From: Candidatus Beckwithbacteria bacterium
GTDB taxonomy: Bacteria > Patescibacteriota > Microgenomatia > UBA1400 > UBA1449
Length of the DNA stretch: 11,863 nucleotides
Reading direction: 5' to 3'
NCBI GenBank assembly: GCA_012798485.1
Contig: JAAZND010000113.1
Coordinates: forward strand, 1 to 11,863
The notes beneath the pieces are model-generated. The model had not been told where the DNA came from. It did no database searches and saw only the letters and a list, made by a program, of their open reading frames with translations. Numbering within the stretch: the stretch's first letter is position 1; every line of letters begins with the position of its first letter. Positions 1-5,727 of this stretch are shown piece after piece. The translations under genes were made by a program, and so were the position numbers.

Positions 1-68
1 TATCTCTTGATAAAAACTTTAAAAGCATTTTCCGGTAGGTTGATTTGAGTTTTCTTTTGGGCAGTCAC
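1..68 (-). CDS. nrdJ: Class II (adenosylcobalamin-dependent) ribonucleotide reductase, N-terminal fragment
   Basis: Partial gene running off the left edge. Twenty-two codons are readable from a GTG at 68-66, and the last two bases (TA) are compatible with a Tyr codon. The peptide ends in LPENAFKVFIKR(Y), which resembles the N-terminal motif of class II reductases, where a conserved Glu-Asn-Ala-Leu-x-Val-Leu stretch is followed by a basic-Arg-Tyr. These enzymes reduce ribonucleotides to deoxyribonucleotides using a cobalamin-generated radical. No ATG lies in frame before the upstream stop at 101-99, so GTG is the likeliest start; no Shine-Dalgarno is visible. The gene lies 76 bases downstream of nrdR on the same strand, a common partnership, and would share the NrdR-box control region. 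The identification rests on a short peptide plus context, so it is probable rather than certain. Confidence 0.6.
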   Translation of the reverse strand, partial: MTAQKKTQINLPENAFKVFIKR

Positions 69-144
69 TTTTAATAAAAAAAATTTAAAATGTAAAATTT
101 AAAAAATTAAAATTACATCCAAATTCTATCAATTTGTAATTAAA

Positions 145-591
145 TTAATTCAGCTCCTGTATTTGTTTTTTAAAATTTTCCACACTTTCAAATTCCAAAA
201 ACACACTAGCAAATCTAAGATATGCCACCTTATCAAATCTTTTGAGTCTGGTTAAGATCATTCTGCCAATATCAGAAGAAGAAATTTCCGTGGATTTCCG
301 GTTTAACAGTTTAAGCTCAATATCTTCAATAATCTTTTCGATTTCTTCATCACTTATAACTCTTTTTTCACAGGCAAGCTTTATCCCTTGTTTCATTTTA
401 TTGCGATCGAAGTTTTCCTTAGTGCCATCTTTTTTAATAACTCTCAAATCAATCACTTCAATTCTTTCATAGGTGGTAAATCTCTTTTGACAATTCAGGC
501 ATTGGCGACGACGTCTAGTCACTTCATTATCTTCACTATCTCTTGATTCTAAAACTGATGATTTGGGGAAGTTACAATATGGACAATGCAA
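145..591 (-). CDS. nrdR: Transcriptional repressor NrdR
   Basis: NrdR is a zinc- and ATP/dATP-binding repressor of ribonucleotide reductase genes. The 148-residue protein has normal family length. An N-terminal zinc ribbon is formed by Cys3, Cys6, Cys31 and Cys34, with the family signature RRRxCxxCxxRFTTYE around residues 27-42. An ATP-cone domain follows at about residues 49-139, with the typical VIKKDG start. The start codon is TTG (591-589). It is favoured because the protein then begins M-x-C-P-x-C, as NrdR proteins do, and no in-frame ATG lies just upstream. No clear ribosome binding site is visible. A pair of NrdR-box-like palindromes lies about 75-125 bases upstream, implying autoregulation. 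The next gene downstream on the same strand looks like nrdJ, its expected target. Confidence 0.96.
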   Translation of the reverse strand: MHCPYCNFPKSSVLESRDSEDNEVTRRRRQCLNCQKRFTTYERIEVIDLRVIKKDGTKENFDRNKMKQGIKLACEKRVISDEEIEKIIEDIELKLLNRKSTEISSSDIGRMILTRLKRFDKVAYLRFASVFLEFESVENFKKQIQELN

Positions 592-666
592 GGTTAAATC
601 TGATAAATGAAAAACCTAAAAATCAATAAATTTTTAATTTTTCATTTAAAATCTATAATTTATAAG

Positions 667-714
667 ACACTATACCTAGTGATCTTATATAGGTTAAAAC
701 GCTATATTTATAAA
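667..714 (-). promoter_or_regulatory. Tandem NrdR-box-like operator upstream of nrdR
   Basis: Box 1 (667-682) reads ACACTATACCTAGTGA and matches the 16-bp NrdR-box palindrome ACACTATATATAGTGT at 13 positions, with perfect CACTA/TAGTG arms. Box 2 (699-714) reads ACGCTATATTTATAAA and is weaker (about 10 of 16). The linker is 16 bp, which is the known arrangement for paired NrdR boxes (linkers of about 15-16 bp). On the minus strand a candidate promoter fits inside: -35 TTAACC (697-692), a 17-bp spacer and -10 TATAGT (674-669). Box 1 would then cover the -10 and box 2 would lie just upstream of the -35, a geometry suited to repression. The gene it would serve is nrdR, and probably nrdJ behind it. 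Confidence 0.72.
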
Positions 715-805
715 GTCAACATATCAAAGTGATACAGAAAAAAAGAAAAGAAGAAAAAATTGAAACAAGAAGCAAAAAAAAATTACAGCAATTTATCCGC
801 AAACA

Positions 806-1459
806 TTATTCCTCTTTTGTAGCGCTCCCAGAAGCTATCTCTTTTTCAAAGTTAAATTGATCCTGTGGTAAGAGTTGTTTAATTTGTGTGTTAAAAATTA
901 GCTTATTCATATCAAGGCTCTGTTTTAAGGCATCTTGATTTTTATCTTCTGTTTCCTGCAGTAGTGGTTCAATTTCCTGCTGGTGACTTAAAAAGCTTTG
1001 ACCAAAAGCAGTCACTAATGATTGACTTAAATTTTCTTTTGCAAGTTCACTTTTCCATAGATCATAAGCTTGTAAAAGATATTTTTCTGCCTTTGTAATG
1101 GTTGAAACGCCCAAATCATCTTCTCCTTTTAAAATCAAAATTTTCCCAGAAGCCAGGCGCGTATCAGCGTAATTTATAAGTAAGACAAATTTTTGTTGTT
1201 TATCAAAAGTAAATAATAATCTGAGCTTATCCTGCAACATTTCTCCCCAATAAAAGGGATTATTGGGTAAGATTTTAGGAGAAGGTAAAGGGTAAGCAAG
1301 AGAGTTATTTTGCCTATAAGCAGAAGCAGTGGCATCAAAAGCATTAGTCAAAGAAACCGCAAACAATTCCGGTTGGACTAATTTAAGAGTAGAAAATAAA
1401 ACAATGAAAAAAGACAAAAAAATAAAGACACACGCAAATAAAACTTTGTTGTTAATCAT
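806..1459 (-). CDS. Membrane-anchored DUF5667-like protein
   Basis: A 217-residue protein. Residues about 5-27 form one hydrophobic segment after a short MINNK start, so it is probably a signal anchor or uncleaved signal sequence, with the rest outside the membrane. Residues about 57-110 contain Pro-rich LPSPKILPNNPFYW, then ExLQDKLRLLFTFDxxQKxxLxxxxADxRLASG. This resembles the DUF5667 pattern, in which a proline/phenylalanine entry is followed by a helix with FD and an (A/E)xRLxE-type segment. The remainder is predicted helical, Gln- and Glu-rich and soluble, ending in an acidic tail. Function is unknown; such proteins are common in AT-rich Patescibacteria and are assumed to act at the envelope. 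The start is ATG (1459-1457). A weak -10-like GACAAT ends 6 bases before it. The gene ends in a T-rich tract (minus strand, 729-782) rather than a clear hairpin terminator. Confidence 0.72.
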   Translation of the reverse strand: MINNKVLFACVFIFLSFFIVLFSTLKLVQPELFAVSLTNAFDATASAYRQNNSLAYPLPSPKILPNNPFYWGEMLQDKLRLLFTFDKQQKFVLLINYADTRLASGKILILKGEDDLGVSTITKAEKYLLQAYDLWKSELAKENLSQSLVTAFGQSFLSHQQEIEPLLQETEDKNQDALKQSLDMNKLIFNTQIKQLLPQDQFNFEKEIASGSATKEE

Positions 1460-1513
1460 AAATGTATTGTCTAGGACAGAAATGAAAAATTAATGAAAAA
1501 TAATTAAAGTTAA

Positions 1514-2131
1514 CTATCTTACTAGTTTATCCAAAACGTTTTGTAAAGTTTCCTCTTTGGTTAAAGAAAAAGTATCTAAAACCAAATCATAAAATTGGGG
1601 ATACCAAAAATAAATAGGTTTATCAGGACTGCATTTTTTCTTGGCAACCACCCATTCCTGCCACTCTTTGGCATACATTTTACTCCATTTAGTAAGATTT
1701 TTGGCTTCTCTTTCAAAAATATGTTTTTTAGCTTCAGCGACATTAATCTCATCTCTATTGACGATTCTGTCAATTCTGACAGCATCATCACTACAAACAA
1801 CTAAAACTTTTAAAACATTGGTAACTCCTTGAGTCATAAAACCGGAAAGCCAAGATTCTAAGACGTTATGTTCGGACTCCTGAGCAGTTTTACGAAGACG
1901 GTAATCAACTTGTCGATCAAATTCTTCATCATAGGCAGTAGCATCATGATGTAAGCCTCCTTTTTCTTGAAAAAGACCACGAGCCAATGCTTCCTGACGC
2001 ATAAAATCACCACCACAATAATAATTCCAACCTAATTTTTCTGCTAAAGCTTTACCCAAAGTTGAAGAGCCGGCTCCAGGAAGCCCAGAAATAGTAACAT
2101 TTTTATATTTAAATTGGATTTCTTGTGGCAT
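1514..2131 (-). CDS. Cytidylate kinase-like (archaeal-type CMK) P-loop nucleotide kinase
   Basis: Predicted cytoplasmic nucleoside monophosphate kinase, transferring phosphate from ATP, probably to CMP or dCMP. With the ATG at 2131-2129 the protein is 205 residues. The P-loop ISGLPGAGSST covers residues 14-24. It is followed by LGKALAEKLGW and GGDFMRQEA, the pattern of archaeal-type CMKs. The region RDEINVAEAKKHIFEREAKN toward the C-terminal half matches their lid region. The Walker A lysine is replaced by Ser (GSST instead of GKST); related CMKs often carry GTTT there. A longer reading from a TTG at 2236 is rejected, because that TTG is part of a TTGACA promoter box and the extension would cross a terminator-like hairpin. 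No Shine-Dalgarno is visible. Exact substrate is not proven by sequence; a kinase of unknown specificity is the alternative. Confidence 0.8.
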   Translation of the reverse strand: MPQEIQFKYKNVTISGLPGAGSSTLGKALAEKLGWNYYCGGDFMRQEALARGLFQEKGGLHHDATAYDEEFDRQVDYRLRKTAQESEHNVLESWLSGFMTQGVTNVLKVLVVCSDDAVRIDRIVNRDEINVAEAKKHIFEREAKNLTKWSKMYAKEWQEWVVAKKKCSPDKPIYFWYPQFYDLVLDTFSLTKEETLQNVLDKLVR

Positions 2132-2139
2132 ATTGATAC

Positions 2140-2168
2140 AAAAAGCCCATCCTGAAAGATGGGTTTTT
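2140..2168 (-). terminator. Intrinsic-terminator-like hairpin between the HEPN gene and the cmk-like gene
   Basis: CCCATC (2146-2151) pairs with GATGGG (2158-2163) around a six-base loop, and the stem is flanked by A5 on one side and T5 on the other. On the minus strand the RNA is A5-CCCATC-loop-GATGGG-C-T5, a short intrinsic terminator shape. It ends only eight bases before the ATG of the kinase gene, so it could terminate transcription from the upstream HEPN gene, or act as an attenuator in the kinase leader. Confidence 0.6.
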
Positions 2169-2207
2169 AAAGTAATTAAAATTAAATAATAAAAATTTCC
2201 ATAAGAT

Positions 2208-2236
2208 ATTTTCTCTTGATTTAGGTAAACTGTCAA
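2208..2236 (-). promoter_or_regulatory. Candidate promoter of the cmk-like gene
   Basis: A perfect -35 box TTGACA (2236-2231), a 17-bp spacer and a moderate -10 GAAAAT (2213-2208) lie on the minus strand, directly after the stop of the HEPN gene. The same TTGACA-N17-GAAAAT combination precedes the plus-strand gene at 10801. Transcription would begin near 2201 and pass through the hairpin at 2140-2168 before reaching the ATG at 2131. Confidence 0.5.
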
Positions 2237-2252
2237 CTTCTAAAACATATTT

Positions 2253-2756
2253 TTAATTATCTTTTTGAAGTTTGCAGGCAAAGGAACTAGTTTTAATGGT
2301 TTTAATGATTAAATTTAGTTTTTCTTCTGCTTCAAACAAACTAAAATTATGCTGCTTCTGCACAAAATAATGAAAAACCTGGTTACGGCACTGAAGCCAA
2401 GTATCCCAGAGTGCTGCAGCAATTTCTTCCCCACCACAAAGTCTTGCCAGATCATCATACAAGGCTTCAAAACCATCTGGTTCTCGATTGGCATATTCTG
2501 GATTTAAAGCACGCCCTACTCTAAATCTTCTTCCAAAATATCTTTTCTCTGAAATTAAATGCAGAGAATAAACCAAATCTTTGACAAAACCTTCATAAGC
2601 TTTAGCTGCTGGCATTAAGATATAAGCATAATCAAACATGCGCAATTTTTTTTCTTTGGCATCAATCAAAAGATAAAAACTCTGTTTAATTAATTCCCTT
2701 TGGGAAAGAGGTAAACGCAAAAACCAAGCTTGGCAATCCAAAGATTGAATATTCAT
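2253..2756 (-). CDS. HEPN-domain protein, RnlA toxin-like putative ribonuclease
   Basis: A 167-residue protein from the ATG at 2756-2754. The core is helical: AYILMPAAKAYEGFVKDLV (about 44-62), then a basic FGRRFRVGR segment (74-82), then a helix holding RNQVFH at residues 124-129. The R-N-x3-H pattern is the catalytic motif of HEPN ribonucleases. The PAxKAxEGF helix plus a late R-x4-H resembles the C-terminal RNase domain of RnlA/LsoA toxins (RNase LS). If active it would cleave RNA in the cytoplasm. RnlA is about twice this length and has extra N-terminal domains, which are missing here. No RnlB-like antitoxin or MNT-type nucleotidyltransferase is adjacent. A longer reading from TTG at 2828 is possible, but a -10-like TATTAT at 2817-2812 lies inside that extension, so the ATG is preferred. 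Family assignment is by motif recognition only. Confidence 0.6.
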   Translation of the reverse strand: MNIQSLDCQAWFLRLPLSQRELIKQSFYLLIDAKEKKLRMFDYAYILMPAAKAYEGFVKDLVYSLHLISEKRYFGRRFRVGRALNPEYANREPDGFEALYDDLARLCGGEEIAAALWDTWLQCRNQVFHYFVQKQHNFSLFEAEEKLNLIIKTIKTSSFACKLQKDN

Positions 2757-2821
2757 AAATTCATGATAACCAAAAGCAAACTTAATCTCAACTTTTTTGT
2801 AAAATCTAGCTATAATAGAAT

Positions 2822-2850
2822 ACGACAAATCTTCCTAACTGTGTTATATT
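2822..2850 (+). promoter_or_regulatory. Candidate promoter of the first PBP gene (leaderless)
   Basis: A -35-like ACGACA (2822-2827, four of six consensus bases), a 17-bp spacer and an extended -10 TGT-TATATT (TG at 2842-2843, hexamer 2845-2850) lie on the plus strand. The hexamer ends six bases before the ATG at 2857, so transcription would begin at or next to the start codon and yield a leaderless mRNA. A second perfect TATAAT lies at 2811-2816 and would instead give a leader of about 34 bases without a Shine-Dalgarno. Confidence 0.5.
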
Positions 2851-2856
2851 TATTGC

Positions 2857-5172
2857 ATGTTTTCAAAATTTATGGTGCTTAAAAAAGCTAAAGAAATCTT
2901 TATCAAAAGATTAAAGCGAAAATACCAACGCAAAAATCCTAAAAAAAGTAACTCTAAAAAAAAATTCATTTATCTGACTTTAGGGATTATTGGCTTATTA
3001 TTTTTAAGTGGATTAATTTTTTCCTATTTTTGGGTGTTTAAAGATCTGCCTTCACCTCGTAATTTAAGTGACAATGCTTTCCCTGTTTCCACAGAAATTT
3101 ATGATCGTAATGGGGTTTTACTTTATGAAATTTATGCTGACCAAAATCGCAAACCAATAGAATTACAAAATATTCCCAAATACTTTATCAATGCTACTAT
3201 TGCCATCGAAGATAAAGATTTTTATAAACATGGCGGTTTTGCTCTTACTGGTATTATAAGAGCTGTTTATAAAGATCTTTTTCAGGGGAGACAGGAAGGT
3301 GGATCCACTATCACTCAACAACTGATTAAAAATACTTTACTTTCTCCGGAAAGAACTTTACAAAGAAAAGCTAAAGAATTGGTTTTATCCTTTTTTACAG
3401 AAATTATTTATAGTAAGGATGAAATTCTGACAATGTATCTTAACCATGTCTCTTACGGCGGCACAGCTTATGGAGTAGAACAAGCTTCGCAAACTTATTT
3501 TGATAAATCAGCCAAAGATCTTACGCTAGCCGAAAGCGCTCTACTTGCTGGACTTCCCCAAGCTCCCAGCCGTTATTCGCCTTTTGGTGCTACACCGGAA
3601 CTGGCTAAACAAAGACAAAAACAGGTTTTACAAAGAATGGTAGATGATAAACATATCACACAACAGGAAGCGGATACAGCTTATGAGGAAAAATTAAATT
3701 ATGCTAAACCCAAAACTGATATCAAGGCTCCTCATTTTGTGATGTTTGTCAAATCCTTTCTTGAAGAAAAATATGGTCAAAAAATGGTAGAGCAAGGAGG
3801 ACTAAGAGTCACAACCACTCTTGATCTTAAATTACAAGATTATGCTCAGGCTTCAGTTTCAGCGGAAATTGAAAAACTTAAACAATACAATGTCACCAAT
3901 GGTTCAGCTTTAATAACTCAACCTTCTACAGGAGAAATTTTGGCTATGATTGGCAGCCGTAATTATTTTGATGAAGAAATAGACGGAAATGTTAATTTGA
4001 CTACTTCTTTAAGACAACCTGGATCATCAATTAAACCACTCAATTATGCTTTAGGTTTACTCAAAGGTTATCCCGCTTCAACTCTCTTTCTTGATATTGC
4101 CACTTGTTTTAACGCTCCTGGTCAACCAGCGGCATATTGCCCAAAAAACTATGACGGCAGTTTCCATGGTTTGGTTGATATGAGAAAATCTCTAGCTAAT
4201 TCTTATAATATTCCAGCTGTTAAAATGTTGGCAATTAATGGCATTGAAGATTTTATTGCCACCGCTTCAGCTATGGGTATTTCTACCTGGAAAGATCCTT
4301 CTAATTATGGTCTTTCTTTAACTCTTGGTGGTGGTGAAGTCAAAATGACCGACCTTGCGACTGCTTTTGGCGTTATTGCTAATTCTGGGATTAGAATTGA
4401 CCTTAATCCAATTTTAAAAATTGAAGATTATAAAGGTAAGGTTTTGGAGGAATATGATCATGTTAATAACCCTCCACAAGGTAAAAGAATTTTGCCAGCC
4501 GAAGTGACTTTTATTATTTCCAATATTATGGCTGATAACAATGCCCGTATTCCTGCTTTTGGAGCTAATTCCGAGCTAGTTATCAAAGGCAAAACAGTTT
4601 CAGTCAAAACTGGAACAACAGATGATCTAAGAGATAACTGGACAGTTGGTTTTACTCCGGAATTTTTAACTACAGTTTGGGTAGGAAACAACGATAATTC
4701 TAAGATGAATGGCTGGGTGGTTTCCGGTGTCACTGGAGCTTCTCCAATCTGGAATTCAATTATGTCTTATCTTTTAAAAGATCGCAAAGACGTCATTCCG
4801 CCAAAACCGGAAAATGTTATTGGTACCAATGTTTGCGCCTGGCAAAGTAAAAAGGATGAAACAACAGGTTCAGAGCAACATACCTGTGAAGGCAGATATG
4901 AGTATTTTATTAAAGGCACAGAAAGCAATCAGCTTCATGGCAAAATTGAAAATAAAGGTATCTGGATTGATAAAGCTACGCAAAGACCACCAGAAACTGG
5001 TCAACCTACTGATGGACTTGATTTGGAACTGCAGGAAAAAACTGTAGCTTCTGATTTATTTACCACTGATTATTGTATCAGCTGTTCTCATGAAGGAGAA
5101 AAACCAAAAGTTGTAAATATGGATGAATTTTTTCAACGGCTCAATGATGATAAGCTCAAAAAAAAATGGTGA
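2857..5172 (+). CDS. Class A penicillin-binding protein (PBP1A-like, GT51 + transpeptidase), copy 1
   Basis: A bifunctional peptidoglycan synthase of 771 residues that polymerises glycan strands from lipid II and crosslinks their peptides on the outer face of the membrane. Residues 1-36 are strongly basic and cytoplasmic, and one membrane segment lies at about 37-61. The GT51 domain (about 80-250) has catalytic Glu118 in AIEDKDFY and GGSTITQQ at 148-155. The transpeptidase domain (about 340-620) has all three motifs: SSIK with Ser390 as nucleophile, SYN at 449-451, and KTGT at 584-587. A C-terminal tail of about 130 residues has scattered cysteines, including CxxC, and is acidic. Both active sites look intact. 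A bidirectional terminator follows 30 bases after the stop. It is clearly paralogous to the second PBP at 5728, with near-identical stretches at DNA level. Confidence 0.95.
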   Translation: MFSKFMVLKKAKEIFIKRLKRKYQRKNPKKSNSKKKFIYLTLGIIGLLFLSGLIFSYFWVFKDLPSPRNLSDNAFPVSTEIYDRNGVLLYEIYADQNRKPIELQNIPKYFINATIAIEDKDFYKHGGFALTGIIRAVYKDLFQGRQEGGSTITQQLIKNTLLSPERTLQRKAKELVLSFFTEIIYSKDEILTMYLNHVSYGGTAYGVEQASQTYFDKSAKDLTLAESALLAGLPQAPSRYSPFGATPELAKQRQKQVLQRMVDDKHITQQEADTAYEEKLNYAKPKTDIKAPHFVMFVKSFLEEKYGQKMVEQGGLRVTTTLDLKLQDYAQASVSAEIEKLKQYNVTNGSALITQPSTGEILAMIGSRNYFDEEIDGNVNLTTSLRQPGSSIKPLNYALGLLKGYPASTLFLDIATCFNAPGQPAAYCPKNYDGSFHGLVDMRKSLANSYNIPAVKMLAINGIEDFIATASAMGISTWKDPSNYGLSLTLGGGEVKMTDLATAFGVIANSGIRIDLNPILKIEDYKGKVLEEYDHVNNPPQGKRILPAEVTFIISNIMADNNARIPAFGANSELVIKGKTVSVKTGTTDDLRDNWTVGFTPEFLTTVWVGNNDNSKMNGWVVSGVTGASPIWNSIMSYLLKDRKDVIPPKPENVIGTNVCAWQSKKDETTGSEQHTCEGRYEYFIKGTESNQLHGKIENKGIWIDKATQRPPETGQPTDGLDLELQEKTVASDLFTTDYCISCSHEGEKPKVVNMDEFFQRLNDDKLKKKW

Positions 5173-5202
5173 AACTCAAACGCAAACCACTCAACCCACA
5201 CA

Positions 5203-5240
5203 ATAAAAAAAAGCGCGAAATAAATTTCGCGCTTTAAAAA
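5203..5240. terminator. Bidirectional intrinsic terminator between convergent genes
   Basis: AAAGCGCGAAA (5210-5220) pairs perfectly with TTTCGCGCTTT (5225-5235) around a TAAA loop, an 11-bp stem. An A-run at 5205-5212 supplies a long U-tract on the minus strand, while the plus strand has only TTT. It lies after the first PBP (plus) and after the small minus-strand ORF ending at 5322, so it probably ends both transcripts. Confidence 0.85.
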
Positions 5241-5321
5241 ATCTTACTAAAAATTACTTATTAATAGAATTTTAATTTTTGTCATTAATTTCCTCAGTAA
5301 GAGAGTTATCTTTTTTTACAG

Positions 5322-5540
5322 TTAAATTTTATTTTTTTTAGCTCTTCCAGACCTTATAAGGTCTAAAGTTATTCGAGTATCTGTATGAGGTGATATCACA
5401 TAAAATGATACTTCTCCAGTATCCGGCTCCATATTTCCACTTTCTTTTGGTAATACTCCAGCTCCTATAGAAACTTTTCCCAACCCTTCTTTATGCATAT
5501 TTGGATCTAATTCTTTATCACAAATATCTGGTGAACTCAT
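5322..5540 (-). CDS. Small hypothetical protein (72 aa)
   Basis: Not recognised. ATG start at 5540-5538, 72 residues, no membrane segment and no signal peptide. The sequence is polar and rich in Gly, Pro and Asp in the first half. It has one predicted beta-like stretch (GEVSFYVISPHTDTRITLDL, about 43-62) and a basic end (RSGRAKKNKI). It has two Met besides the start and one Cys, and no known motif was recognised. It sits alone on the minus strand between the two PBP genes and ends before the bidirectional terminator. The upstream AAGATAA could serve as a weak ribosome binding site. Its isolated position with its own terminator supports a real gene, but a chance ORF cannot be excluded. Confidence 0.5.
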   Translation of the reverse strand: MSSPDICDKELDPNMHKEGLGKVSIGAGVLPKESGNMEPDTGEVSFYVISPHTDTRITLDLIRSGRAKKNKI

Positions 5541-5597
5541 AATTTATCTTAATTATTAAAAAATAACTAAGCCTTAAAAAATTTTAACTGAGTTTTA

Positions 5598-5615
5598 TAG
5601 TAGTAGTAGTAGTAG
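5598..5615. repeat. (TAG)6 trinucleotide microsatellite
   Basis: Six uninterrupted TAG units, followed by TG. It lies in the 187-base gap between the divergent small ORF (start 5540) and the second PBP gene (start 5728). It is outside any coding frame seen here. Length changes in it would alter promoter spacing rather than protein sequence. Confidence 0.95.
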
Positions 5616-5715
5616 TGAAAATCAAGTTGAATTTTTTATAACAATTTAACAGTTTAACCATTTATTAATTTAATTAATTAAACAAACTAAATATTTTTAA
5701 ACTAACATTCTGATG

Positions 5716-5727
5716 TAAAATACAGAT
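5716..5727 (+). promoter_or_regulatory. Candidate -10 box of the second PBP gene (leaderless)
   Basis: TAAAAT (5716-5721) matches the -10 consensus at five of six positions and ends six bases before the ATG at 5728. This places the predicted transcript start on the start codon. No good -35 is seen in the T-rich region 17 bp upstream. Confidence 0.4.

Noticed and set aside
242..472. Plus-strand ORF opposite nrdR
   Set aside because: It is fully antisense to a strongly supported zinc-ribbon/ATP-cone gene, with low-complexity Ser/Ile/Leu composition.
729..782. A-rich, purine-rich tract as a possible coding or repeat element
   Set aside because: No ORF, periodicity or hairpin; it is a T-rich 3' region for the minus-strand DUF5667 gene.
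2132..2236. N-terminal extension of the cmk-like protein from TTG at 2236
   Set aside because: The TTG is the first half of a TTGACA -35 box, the extension crosses a terminator-like hairpin, and the P-loop begins a normal distance after the ATG at 2131.
2757..2828. Extension of the HEPN protein from TTG at 2828
   Set aside because: It contains a -10-like TATTAT and divergent promoter sequence for the PBP gene; the ATG at 2756 is simpler, though not proven.
4458..4733. Minus-strand ORF opposite the first PBP transpeptidase domain
   Set aside because: It is a shadow of a conserved catalytic region, with no independent signal.
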